Assembly (NCBI GenBank): GCA_963457665.1
Contig: OY735216.1
Span: 37,859,044-37,923,043, forward strand
From: Thysanoteuthis rhombus
Lineage: Eukaryota; Mollusca; Cephalopoda; Oegopsida; Thysanoteuthidae
Direction: 5' to 3'
Length of the DNA stretch: 64,000 bases
Part shown: in pieces, positions 1 to 11,600 of the stretch
Layout of the letters: each line of letters opens with the position of its first letter
Numbering within the stretch: the first letter of the stretch is position 1
The notes under the pieces: model-generated
What the model was told of the DNA's origin: nothing
Seen by the model: only the letters and a program-made list of their open reading frames with translations
The model's database searches: none
Made by a program: the position numbers and the translations under genes

Positions 1-960
1 CAGAGGAAACCTGAAGAGCGAAACAGAATTGCTCATCATGGCAGCCCCAAATAAATGCATCAGGGCAAACTATATCAAGGTGAAAATCCATAGAACCCAA
101 ACAAATAGCAAATGCCACCAACGTAGAGAAAGGATGAGACTGTAAACCACATAACAAGCGAATGTAGTCAACGAGCCCAGAAGGAATACGTACACAGACA
201 CGATAGATTAGCAACAGTGATACACTGGGAACTGAGTAAGCGAATGGGATTTAACCATGCGGAAAAGTGGTATCAACACAAACCGGACACAGCCCTGAAG
301 AATGGAAATTATAAATTACTTTGGGACTTTGACATCCAAACAGACCACCCCATCCAAGCGAGAAGTCTGAACCTAGTAATTGTAGACAAGATGAGGAAAA
401 CTTGCCAAATAATAGACGTAGCTGTACATGTAGACTATAGAGGAAAGAGAGTGAAAAACTGGAAAAATACCAGGATCTGGCAAGAGAACTGAAGAAAGTG
501 TGGAACATGAACGTCAGAGTAGAATCAGTAATAATAGGTGCACTCAGAACCGTACCAAACACACTGAAAGTAAGATTGGAGGAACTAGGGATAAAAGGAA
601 GGATTGAGACTGCAGACCACAGCATTGCTAGAGGCTGCTTGAATACTGAGGAAAGTGCTAGAAATATGAGATCTACGACCCCAGCTGTTAGCAGTGGCCT
701 AACAGAGGAGGAGAGGAAAAAATACCCAAATGGTAGTGGAGGTACGAACCATAGCATTGCTGTGATAGGTGAGGGAGAGATGAGATGAGAGGAGGGCTGA
801 AGACCTGAGGAGACTTGCTGTCACGCAGCTTTCAGCGATAACCACTGGGCAACTGGTGTGTACTGCTGTGGACTATGAGAGTGTGGAGAGGAGGGCTGGA
901 GACTTGAGGAGACTTGCTGTCACTCAAACTCCAGTGGTTACCACCAGGCATCTGGTGTGA
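1..960 (+). mobile_element. LINE family A, 3' end of degenerate ORF2
   Basis: Three-frame reading recovers the C-terminal part of a non-LTR retrotransposon polyprotein. A degraded H-x-x-x-C zinc-knuckle region with E-Y-x-H-R-H remnants (about 1-215) is followed by an open stretch at 217-492 with IHWELSKRMGF, KWYQHKPDTALKN and LLWDFDIQTDHPI, a very common LINE C-terminal signature. Frameshifts and stops then lead to a V-x-x-x-V-I-I-G-A-L-R-T block at 525-560. The 3' end carries two copies of a GC-richer motif (GGAGACTTGCTGTCAC at about 811 and 909) before the AAT-rich tail. The copy enters from outside the window and is dead. Confidence 0.85.
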
Positions 961-965
961 GATTG

Positions 966-967
966 CA

Positions 968-1036
<69 letters not shown>

Positions 1037-1187
1037 AATGATAATGATAATAATGATAATGATAATGATAATGATTATGATAATGATAATAATGATAATA
1101 ATAATGATAATGATAATGATAATAATGATAATAATAACGATAATGATAATGATAATAATAATGATAATGATGATAATGATAATGATG

Positions 1188-1222
<35 letters not shown>

Positions 1223-1345
1223 GATAACGATAATGATAATAATAATAATGATAATAATAATGATAATGATAATGATAATAATAATGATAATGATAATAAT
1301 GATAATGATAATAATGGTAATAATAACAATAATAATAATAATGGG
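966..1345 (+). repeat. AAT/ATGATA trinucleotide-hexanucleotide array at LINE tail
   Basis: About 380 bp, beginning as pure (AAT)n and changing into interspersed AATGAT and AATAATGAT units. It directly follows the LINE 3' end, so it probably grew from that element's AAT-rich tail. All long open frames across it (poly-Asn, poly-Ile/Met, poly-Leu/Ser, Tyr/His) are translations of the repeat. Confidence 0.95.
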
Positions 1346-1574
1346 TTTGGTCAGTCACTCAACTGAAACTATCGTATGACCAACGTCTTATGACAGAATG
1401 TGAGTAATTAACGTTGTAACTGAAAGTTGTTCAACGTATTTATTAATATAAAATAAATCTCGGATAACGCATCAGAAAGTATGATTTGTGGTGGATGAAG
1501 AAATTAAGAGTTACCTCCCCTGCATCGAGATTGATATGTGAATTGCTAGTTTTTTTTTTCCATTTCTAATTACC

Positions 1575-2130
1575 GCTACCCACCGCACTGGCTAATCTAT
1601 TGTTGTTGGGTTTAGGTTAATCATGTCCTTCTGACAGTTATATGTATCTCTGTATCCTTTTGGGTTTAGTTTATTAATGAGTTCTGATATTTATATGTGT
1701 CCATGTATCTACCTATGTATATCCGAACTTCGCACAGTCGTAACCGTTCGTAGTAGAACTCCCTTCAATGAGTAGGGAAATTTTGAAAAAAAGAATTCCC
1801 CTCCTAAATGAGGATTTTTGGGGGGTTCAATTTTCAATGTTATTATATGCTAAATTGGCCCCTTGGTTTATGTCTACCGTTGGTTTTTGAAAAACAAGGC
1901 AAGAGAAGTAACTTATTCATTTTTCCAACCTTTTAATTGATCACCCCAACACAACATGCCGCCAAGAGACATTGGTCACTGGATGGTTACCCACCTCTTC
2001 CATATATGTCTCTGTTATGCATGTAACTGTTATTGTTGTTGCTGTTTTTAATTACCACTACCCACAAAACACCGGTGTAAACACTTTTGCTGGGTTTAGG
2101 TTATTTATGGGTTCTAATATTTATATAAAC
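1575..2130 (+). repeat. Partial direct duplication flanking the dispersed repeat
   Basis: The motif TAATTACCxCTACCCAC followed by GGGTTTAGGTTA and ATGxGTTCT occurs at about 1569-1690 and again at about 2050-2120, on either side of the dispersed-repeat copy. Confidence 0.55.
1735..2010 (+). repeat. Dispersed medium repeat, plus-orientation copy 1
   Basis: Shares with 37190-37540 a run ending ATCAxCCCAACACxxCATxCCG followed by a spaced ATTGGTCAC, preceded by CTTATxCATTTTCCAA. Reverse-oriented relatives lie at about 52130-52800, 57340-57665 and 62150-62680. Noncoding; family unknown. Confidence 0.7.
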
Positions 2131-2139
2131 CTGCGGTAC

Positions 2140-2270
2140 AAGGGCCTTTGTTTTAGTAGCGGTGGCTGTTTAGCTCAATGGTAAGCATATCATTACGTTG
2201 AAGCAGCTACCATATCGGTCGCAGGTTCGATTCTCTGCTTCTTTAATTGTTTATTCTATTTACGATGTCT
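2140..2270 (+). repeat. tRNA-derived SINE, copy 1
   Basis: Contains an A-box-like TTTAGCTCAATGGTAAG and, about 45 bp on, a B-box-like GGTTCGATTCTC, followed by a common tail CTTTAATTGTTTATTCTATT. The same arrangement recurs at 20215-20335 (minus) and 60484-60605 (plus). The tRNA part lacks good stems, so it is a SINE head and not a functional tRNA. Confidence 0.8.
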
Positions 2271-2289
2271 TGTCCAAATGATGCATTAA

Positions 2290-4395
2290 TCATGTAATAA
2301 CGGGGGATCGTTCCAAAGTAATTTAGCATGTATACACATATTTTTCTTTCTAACATATAACGAGGTTAAACAGATCCGGTCTAATTAACCAAGATCTGAC
2401 TCCTCTGAAAATCCCTAATATGAACCGTTATAAGTTTGCTTACATCTAAATGTTGACAAATAATTGTGGCAGTAATTACGAAGCAGTTCAGTTACGATAC
2501 TATGAATGATGATGATGATCCTTCAGCCGGTCAGGCTGAAGCATAAGATTGATGGAGAAAGAATAAATTCTGCTAAATGAGGGAGATTACCTCGACTTCT
2601 CTCTCTCTCTGGTACCATAGTAAAGGGGATAATCAACAATGTATCAATTCGCATGTGAAAGGAAAGGTGTACAGAAAGCAATTTATAACAAGAGAAAATT
2701 TGTTAGCGTAAAGATGTTACAATTTCTTGTGAGCTAGTTGCTATTATGAAAAGGATACATTTTCCATTTTTTTTACATTTTTGTCAGATGAAGTATTTCA
2801 AATCATCATTATTTAAAATTTTTCTTCACTATCACCCTCTTAATATAGATTTCATCCGTTTTACCCAATATTCGGCTTAAAATGGCCCGTTTTAATGGGA
2901 TTCATTGTATATACGTACATACACATACATATGTGTTTATATCAAATTACATAAAGAAAGAGGTAATTCAAATATCCAATGTTTTAAATTCCGACATTTG
3001 ACCACGAAAATACGTTTTATTTCAACATCAAAAGCCTCCAGGGTCGGGCACAAGAAAACTAAATAAATTCAAACTCCCTGACTAAAAAAGAAGCTAAATT
3101 AATAAGTGGTCATTTAAAAACCTTATTTACTTGTCGAATATTGAAATTCAAAGTATTCATTCTTTCGGATACCGAAAGATAATAAATCTTAATGCTTATT
3201 TCAAACAAACTTTGAAAACATATAATTCAAAATATCTTTCATTCAATTTTCCTTCCTTTAAAAGTTGTCACAGCTTGTATATATGATAAAATATTGATTG
3301 AATAAAGAATAAATAAAAAAAAACTAATTTTTGTGGTCGAATGTCGAAATTTAACATATGTGGGTGAATGTTAAAACAACATATTGTAGTCCGGATATCC
3401 TCATTTTCACGTATATATTTTTGAAGTTCGTCCGCATTAAATATTAGAATCTATTATCTTTTAATGTTGTATATTAAAATGTAGAATGTGTAGAATTTTT
3501 CCGTGTGGACTTCTTTCATTTGCGTTTTTTTTTTGTGGGGAATATTTGTGTGGGCTTCTTTCATGTAAGCATCTTTCAGACCACCGTTTTTTCAGTTGTA
3601 AAAGACACGTTTACTTTATAAGATGAACCTCCAATTTGCATAAAGATTTGGTAATACTTAAGTTATATTGGTAGAATCATAATTGATACTAAATGGCAGA
3701 GCACAGAACTACAGGGAATCATGTTCTACACATCCGATTTTCACCTGTAGTTTTACTTTGCAGTCAAGAGTTTTTTTTTCTAAATGCACTCCATGTGAAA
3801 TCTGCGGATTACAATAGCATAAAAATACTGTAGATACACGGAGAGGAAAACTTCCATAATAAGAGTGTAATTCTTGTAAGTCACTTGTTTGTATGGCAAA
3901 AATATAGTTGATATTGGAACACGAATCAAAGACATGATGTACTTTATCAAATGTTTTGGCTAATACACAGAAATCTAAAGATGAATGAATGATTTTAAAA
4001 TTTCCCTCGCATTTATTCTAATTCCGCCAGGTAAGTGTTAATTCTTTAACTTATCAATTTGGTCAATCTTTCTCGCAAACAGACTCACCGTTGACGATGG
4101 ATGCGTTTCAGGGATTTTAATGTAAGTTAAAGATTACAATTCTTTAACAGATTCGAGAAGTATAAAACGCCAATAATGCTGATTCATTTTAAAACTGACC
4201 TTTCTGAACAATTATTCTCATGTGCTTGTCGTGATCGATAGGAGTCTGGAAATTTTGAACAAAACTCGTAATTCAAGCCGTGGGAGTAGATCCCGTTGTC
4301 CATGCGAGGGAATATATTGCATCAGTTAATTCTTCTTAGTTAAATTCTTCTTAGTTAAATCGTTCTTGTGATGCCCCGTCTGCTTTTTCCAATGA
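2290..4395. other. AT-rich intergenic stretch, no features
   Basis: No coding region, RNA or recognised repeat seen on either strand. Confidence 0.6.
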
Positions 4396-4397
4396 AG

Positions 4398-4399
<2 letters not shown>

Positions 4400-4428
<29 letters not shown>
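4400..4428. repeat. (TA)n microsatellite
   Basis: Uninterrupted TA dinucleotides. The flanking duplication ACGTGAACT occurs twice just to its right. Confidence 0.95.
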
Positions 4429-4429
4429 C

Positions 4430-5395
4430 GTGAACTACGTGAACTAAATACACTTAACCATCGCTATTATCTCGTAGGACAAGCAACGGCCTCAAACCTG
4501 ATGTAGTTATTTCTTAATCAAAGGCTCTCATATGGTATTAATTACTATGTCTAGTCCACTGAGGAGTTTCTGGGGCAATGCTGTCTTCTATCTATTATAA
4601 TTCAACAGGGTTTGGTATACCCCCTTTTTCCTCCTTACATGATCAGCTATGGCCGATTTCATGATCTCTTCATGGATTACAGTTTTCCGATGTTTTTCAA
4701 ACTTTACTTTCAGAGATCGGCTGGTTTGGTCTTCATATCCCCTGTCTCAACTGCATAATTTTGAGACTAACAGGAATTATATCTCGCTTATAAAAAAACG
4801 ATTATTGCTTTGAATAGATTTAATTGTTTAATTGGTTTATTTATGCGCTATTTCTAATATCGAATGGGTGCGAGTGTGAAACGTTAAATTCTATTTGGGA
4901 ATAAAGTTGTTTTCATTCATTTTATTTGTGCCCTGTTTTCAAAAAGGTGAGATAATCGTTGTTTCAATTCAAGGCTAACAGGAGTTATTTCCTTTTTACG
5001 GCCAAATTATGGGAATCAACCAAGAATGTATTCCATAATTTCAAGTTCATTGACGGTGTCTCTTTTCATAATGTTTCATCTAGCACGTCGGCATTATACA
5101 AAAAAATTATTTTAATAAAAATATTCAAAACATTATGAAGATAAAAAGAAGTATTAAAAAAACGTATTAATTAGCAGAAAACGTACATACCAAATTTTAG
5201 ATGTGCTTCACAACATCGAAATTTTCTGATTTTCCGCTCTTAAAATTAGAGTATTTAAACTGAATATTCAAAGAACTGATATTTCAACTTTTTGAAAATT
5301 ATTGACGTCGCCGAAAGATTTTGTACAGACTATTCTTCACGTGAAACAACAAAATTGATAGATATTTGAAATTCTTAGCATTTATAATGCAGTAT
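4430..5395. other. AT-rich intergenic stretch, no features
   Basis: Nothing recognisable on either strand. Confidence 0.6.
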
Positions 5396-5397
5396 GG

Positions 5398-5640
5398 TAA
5401 CGGGCTGGTCATGTTGCGAGAATGGCAGACAACCACTGGACATCACAACTCACAACGTGGATCCCCAGAGATCACACGCGAAACCAAGACCGACAAAATG
5501 TAAGGTGCCGTGACGAAGTTCAGAAAGTACTGGGGTCGTAACGCTCACGATGAAGAGGTCTGGCGAATCTTGAAGAAGATCTATGTCCAACAACGGACGC
5601 TAAAAGGCTGATGATGTCCTCATGATGATGAAAAGTTTTT
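5398..5640 (+). mobile_element. LINE family B 3' end (plus strand)
   Basis: Translation with stops gives GHVARMADNHWTSQLTTW, IPRDH and an RCRDEV remnant, the terminal segment of LINE reverse-transcriptase proteins (G-H-V-A-R-x-x-D-x-R-W-T ... W-x-P-R-D ... G-R-Q-x-x-R-W-x-D). It ends in CTGATGATGTCCTCATGATGATG, a short-ATG-repeat tail seen on every copy. 5' truncated and inactive. Confidence 0.85.
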
Positions 5641-6177
5641 CTTGGATGGCCAATAACGAAGACATATTGAATTCACTTGTATATTACCTTTCTGATATAC
5701 GTACTCATAATTCCTTCTTCCTTTCGCCATTAAACATGTTGAGATCTCGTAAAATCTTGCAATAAAACCGCTAGATTGGCAAGCCCGTGAAAGTAGCACC
5801 GGCACAATACCCGAAATGGACATATCCGATGATAGAAATACACAATTGCTTCTTTGGAAAAAAAATCAGACGGTAATAGGCACATCGGAAGCTCGAAATA
5901 CATGTTTGCTTCGTTGGAGGAATTTAGAAGATAGTTTTGGCACACTAGTGTTCTGCTCCACAGTTCATGGACAACTGATTTAGACGTATATTGTCGAATT
6001 GAGTGATGGAAAACGATACCAAATCATCTGCATTCGCATTTCTATTGATTGTCTTCATAAGTAATCTCCACCAATGATTAAACTACACTAATGAAAATTC
6101 AGCATATTTCTGAAGAAAGGGAATAACAATAATCAAGAAAAAACATTTGATACAAGCATTCTGGATTCTTTGTACAT

Positions 6178-6770
6178 CATCATCATCATCATCATAATAA
6201 TCATCATCATGTCTTCTAACGTCCGTCGTTGGGCATAGACCTTCCCCAGGATTCGCCACATTTCTCTATCATGGGCATCGCAGAGCTAGTGTTTTCTGAA
6301 TTTGTCTACTTCGTCTCTCCATCTTGTATTCTGCCGGCCTCGGTTGCGCATGTGATCTCCGGGGATTCATGTTGTGAGTCTTGATGTCCATCGGTTGTCT
6401 GCCATTCTTGCAACATAACCAGCCCATTGCCATTTAAGTTTTTCTAGTAGATTCTATGATGTCTCGGACTCGTGTTCATTCCCTGATATACCGTGCTGAC
6501 TCATGGTCTCTCCATGTGAGGTTGAGCATGATTCTCTCATGCGCACGTTGCATGCTTCTCAGTTTGCTGGTCTTTCTTTTGGTTAATTTCCTTGTTTTGA
6601 GCTCCATAGGTGACTATCGGGAGGATGAATTTGTGGTATACTCATCTTTTTAGGATTAATGGGATCGATTTGTTTTTGAAGGTTGAGCTTGCTCTGCTGA
6701 AGACTTGCCATCCTAGAGTGATTCTTCTCTTGATTTCTTCTTTTTTTGCAGGTTTCATAGAGATTTGTTG
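6178..6770 (-). mobile_element. LINE family B 3' end (minus strand)
   Basis: The CATCATCATCATCATCAT run at 6178 is the reversed 3' tail. Upstream in element sense lie the R-D-H-x-R-N-R-G-R-Q-N-T-R-W-R-D-E-V and G-H-V-A-R segments in broken frames. It is the longest copy of this family here. The 65-codon plus-strand frame at 6456 lies antisense within it and is not a gene. Confidence 0.82.
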
Positions 6771-7564
6771 TCTTACGTAGATGTAGTGGTCTACTTTCTC
6801 CAGTTTTGCATCTTTGGTTTTGACAGTTGTGTTCTAATTCTCAATGTGGTTGTTGCACATGACCTTCGTTTCACTGAAGTTTACGTTAAATATCCGAGTA
6901 CAATGGTTAGTGAGCTGGTTTCCAAGTTATTGGGAATGTGTTCAATCCACGCCGGATATTCCAAAGGACCTACTATTATAAAAACAGACTTTTTAGCAAG
7001 CAACATCTCATCAATCTACTGTGAATGTTTTTTAATTGACTGCCCTCAAAAGAAGCTTGCACGTGACCCAATTTGGTTTTAAACGAGTGCATGGGGGTTT
7101 GGGACATTTGTTATACGCCTTTTAATTTCCCCTAACTTCGTCGATCAGACGGATCAACGGCTGTCGAGAATGCTGATGTTCTTTGGGCAAGTTCACTTTC
7201 AACATTCTCCTTCATGATGGCTCCAAGGTTATCGGAAGAGATTGGGGACATGTAAATCTCCTGGCCACCTGCCAAATCCATCTTTTCGAGAAATTAAAGT
7301 TTTTCCAACCTGTGCATGACTCCTTCAGCTTCAAACATAATTCGTCTCGTCACGAATAGGTCAGTTATTAAATTTCACAAAAAGAGGTAAATATTTATGT
7401 TTATGCACAACACGCTTGTTTCGAAAACGCCAGGAAAATCTGAGAAGACCACGCATACGAGAATTGTTTGCACGATATTCTCAGAGCGGAATATTCTTTT
7501 GCCGGAAAGTCGGTTTTATTATGAGACATCCTTTGAAAATATAACTTTGTATCGAAGTTATTTT

Positions 7565-7985
7565 TAACCAAAGAAGCTAATGCTGTTTACTTGGTGGGAT
7601 TGGAAGTAAATACTCCATCATGAACTCCTTCCGGAGAAACCAAACGATTGATTCGAACAAGTATTGCTGTAAAATAGATCATTTGCCAGCAGCAATTAGC
7701 AAAAAGCATCCAGGATTATTAAATAGAACGAGTGTAATATTCCATCAGGATAACGACAGGCTGCGTGTTGCTTGGGCGACCAGGCAAAAATTTGTTACAG
7801 CTTGACTGAGATGTTTTAATTAACCCACTGTATCCTCTAGGTATTGCACTGTTGTATAACCATTCATTCATGTAATTACAGAATTCTCCTAATAGAGTAG
7901 AATTCAATTCAATTTATGAAGTTTCCTGAAAAATGGCCGACGATAGTGGAACAAAACAATAAATATGTAAGTTAATGTCGAAAAA
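7565..7985 (+). mobile_element. mariner transposase remnant
   Basis: Several frames together give W-W-D-W-K, HNSFRRNQTIDSNKYCCKID, an A-A-I-x-x-K-x-P block, IFHQDNDRLRVAWATRQK and, near the end, KFPEKWPTIVEQNNKYV. These are the successive landmarks of a mariner C-terminal catalytic region (W-W-D, the F-H-Q-D-N-A-R-P-H motif and the terminal L-P-x-x-W-x-x-x-x-x-x-x-G-x-Y). Stops and frameshifts separate them and the R-P-H motif is altered. I did not find terminal inverted repeats. Confidence 0.82.
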
Positions 7986-8243
7986 TACGAACTTCTGTGG
8001 CACCCAAGACTATCATAAATATGTACATACGTACTCGGAGATACATCTTATCATATTTCTACGCATGCGCACTCGTACAATTTCACATGGATAGATTTTC
8101 CCACGCAAAATGATATAAGCATACGAAATAGCACAAAAAGATCCAAGCTAAACATTAGTCAGTATATCAGTGTAATAATACCTCGGTTGAGATACGTTCC
8201 TAAAATATGCAGTGCTAAATGAAACAACGTTACACGGTGTCAT

Positions 8244-8645
8244 TATGATCATCTGCAGCTTTTTAACGTCCGTCATTGGTTATAGACTCTCCCCAAGATT
8301 CACGAAACCTCACTTTCATGGGCAACGCGGAGCCAATACTATTTGAACTTGTCTACTTCGTCATGCCATCTTATTTTTTGCCGGTTACAGTTTCGCATAT
8401 GATCCATGGGAATCCACGTTGTTAGTCATGATGTTTAGCGGTTTTTTCACATTGTATTGCAACATGGTCAGCCCATTGCCGTTTGAGTTTTCTCATGGTT
8501 TCAATGATATCTCTGACCCATGTTTGTTTTCCAATATAAGGGGCTGTCTTGTGATCATCCTATGTGATGTTGAGCAGGATTCTATCCTGTGCAAGTTGTT
8601 GAGTCTCAACAAGATACAATGGATTTGTACTGTGTATCTCATATG
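8244..8645 (-). mobile_element. LINE family B 3' end (minus strand)
   Basis: Diverged copy of the 6178-6770 element: TTTTTAACGTCCGTCATTGG, then CCCCAAGATTC, and further along GTCAGCCCATTGCCGTTTGA. Frames are broken throughout. Confidence 0.78.
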
Positions 8646-8649
8646 ATAG

Positions 8650-11600
8650 TTACTTTCCAGCGGGGATGAAATATCACAAGGCATCAATATATATATACCT
8701 GCGTAATTTCGTATTTGTATGTGTTTATTCTTATACACATGACACATTAACTAAAGTGTACAGTAAATAGTTGTTTCGGAAACTTCCATGATTCTGTGTG
8801 TTATCATTATTTATTTTAACTTCATTATTTGACTTGCTCAAGGTTATGAGTTATATATCTTCTAACTTTCCATAACCGACGATTTTTGATTTTGAAAATA
8901 AAACCCCACCAAGATTTTTTGATTTTAAATCGGAGTTTTTTTGTGAAAAATTCTAATTGCACAAGAGTATTTTCTTTTTTTTTCAACGAGCGAGAAGAAT
9001 TATTCCTCATTTCCCAATCTTATTTCTTCGCCTTTTCCCTAGGTCTTTGAAATACGAAAAAAAAACAAAAACAAAAACAAAAATGATTAGAACTGACCTC
9101 TTCTTAATATCTATTCGAAATTCCTAGGCAAAAACACTCTGATTTAAAAGAGATAAATTCTGTTTACCTTTTTCAAAACAGTCTTTGAAGTTCCGTAAAA
9201 ATATATAGACGCAAGTCAAATGATAAAGTTAACTCGCTTGAATTAAAAAATCTCCGTTAAAAGGGGGATAACTCATAATTCTGAGCAAGTCATATGATAG
9301 AGTTACTTCGCTTGAATTCCTGGCTGAGATGATTGATCGGCTGGGACAGCTGGGATAAAAGCCTCTGGCTCAGAATGCTAAGGTTGTCTGTCACACTGTC
9401 TCTCTTTCCAAGGAGATTAGTTTGATAAATGTTTCAAATGATATAGTCTTGTACCTGACTTGGCCCAATCAAATAAACTGTTTACATTCAAACGTTCAAA
9501 TGTTATGCATGTGATTATCATGTGATTTTTCTCTAAATAGTACATCAATAGCACAACATTTTATGGTGGATTGAAATGGACTAAGCCAAGTTTAGTACTA
9601 AGTCATTAATCAAAGATTGGACTTGATGAATGACAACTTCTGTGTCTGTGGGTGGGTGATTAAAAGAATGTCTTATGGTAAACTAAACCCAAGATAATCT
9701 TTTATGTTTTGAATAAAAAGAAAAATGCCCAATGTGTTATTGTGAAAAATTTTTTTATTGGCAAATGTATCAACATTGTAGGTACAAATTATATCTTTTT
9801 ATCTTTTGATACAGGAAAAATGGATGCATAGGAGACTTGCACACACACAGTGAAGCAACAATCATCAAGGTTCATCGTCTTCGGTGTTAATGTTGTCGTC
9901 TTTTAAGATAATAGCAATATGCGCAAATATATGATCGGTAAAATTGAACGATTGAGAGGTCAAGAATATCAGTGAATGTTTTATTGCGCGCGGGACAAAA
10001 AAAGCATCAACGTTCACTTTGAATTTGTTTATTCTTCATGCTTTTGTTTCTGTTCTGAATACGTTGGACAAAAACCTATAATGAGTATTACGTCTATCAT
10101 TTCTTTCAAGGGTGTTATTGTTATAACTTGATGATTCGTTTTCCAAATTCGATTCACATGATAAGAAGAAACAATGATGATAATGGAAATGTTAATCATT
10201 AACTTCACCATTAATTTTTGATTGGTCTTACTTTAATACTTATCGTAACAGAAGAATTAATTCATAAATTTGTTGAGGCTTTAAATTGTCTTGGTAAATA
10301 CAACCTTTTTCTATAACATTAGGCACATACGTGTATAGGTGTCAGTACTGTACGACGAAGGAAAATGAACATAAAAATGGACTTTGTAGTATGAATCTAC
10401 AATTGTGCGCTTGTGTATCGGAATAGCCAAATCTCATAAAAATGGCACTGAAAATGAAAGTAATGAATATGAAACGCGTATCATAGAGTATGTATTTGAT
10501 AAAATATTAACTGCAGTTCTGGTATTATTCCTTTGTTGGTATCACATTTTTATACACGTCATTTTTATCAAATATTTTGGCATTAACTAGTTTTTTACCC
10601 ATAGGATTATAAAGAGACACATTCACACGTACACAAACGTACACGTACCCACGGCACAAAATAACTTTAACTTTTTTCTAAGATGATCTACAATGAAATA
10701 AACTGGGGAAATGATGAATAACAATGAATAACGTTTATGTTACGTTCCATTGGATTCATAAAGTAAGCTTTGCATTCTACTTCTAGTATTAACTTGAATT
10801 TCGGCATTTAAAAATGGACGTGTGAGTATGAATCTAAGAAGCGTGAACGTATGCTGTTATTTAAAGCGTTATCTCAAAATGGCTTAGCACATTCTTACCA
10901 TTTTGATCCAAGCCAGGAATGTTGTGCGGACTTCCTCAAAGCATTAGAGGTAAAATCTAAATACTACAAGCGTGTGGTTATAAATGCTATTCAAGGGTGC
11001 GGGATGCAGTTCGAGCAATGCACTAATACCATTTTCTACTTCTACTACAACTACTTCTACCACTACTACTACGACTAGTAATAATACTCACCAAAGCAGA
11101 TTACACATGCAGACTTAAAAAATTGACTAACAACAGATACAACATAAAGAAAAGACCACATATACACATATGCATATAAGTGTTGAAGTGCAGACACTAT
11201 AAGCATGCTGTAGAAGCAACATCAAAATTTCTGGTTGTGGATGGTTTTATTTTGGTAACTCTTATTGACCGGATAAAATTCTTATGGTTGTAACCGCAGT
11301 GTTAACTGAGCTCTAGACGCTCATTTTATAACAGACGCTGTCTAACAAGTTCTTATGCGATTGTTTTACTAGTGACTGACTTACATGAGAATTACCGTCT
11401 ACATCACTTCACGATAAAGAAGAGCTTGACAGCTCAAAACTGAAAAAAATTTCAGTGAGAGATAGCTGGGATATAATTTTGCTCGCAACTGACGACATAG
11501 CAACAGGAAAGAACATAATATAGTTTCAAAAAAGCAATCAGAATTATTCTATGTATGAAACGGAAAGTAATGGTAGAACTCGATAATGAAAATCTAAGAC

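Noticed and set aside
251..757. 168-codon minus-strand open frame
   Set aside because: Antisense shadow of the LINE coding region; low-complexity Leu/Ser-rich peptide without motifs.
217..788. Two adjacent open frames that could pass for a host gene
   Set aside because: Their motifs (IHWELSKRMGF, KWYQHKPD, WDFDIQTD) are LINE C-terminal signatures and the frames are broken.
924..1379. Long poly-Asn, poly-Ile/Met, poly-Leu/Ser and Tyr/His open frames
   Set aside because: They are translations of the AAT/ATGAT array in different frames and strands.
2158..2250. Possible functional tRNA gene
   Set aside because: A- and B-box-like words are present but acceptor and anticodon stems do not pair well, and the same sequence with a fixed tail recurs elsewhere, so it is a SINE.
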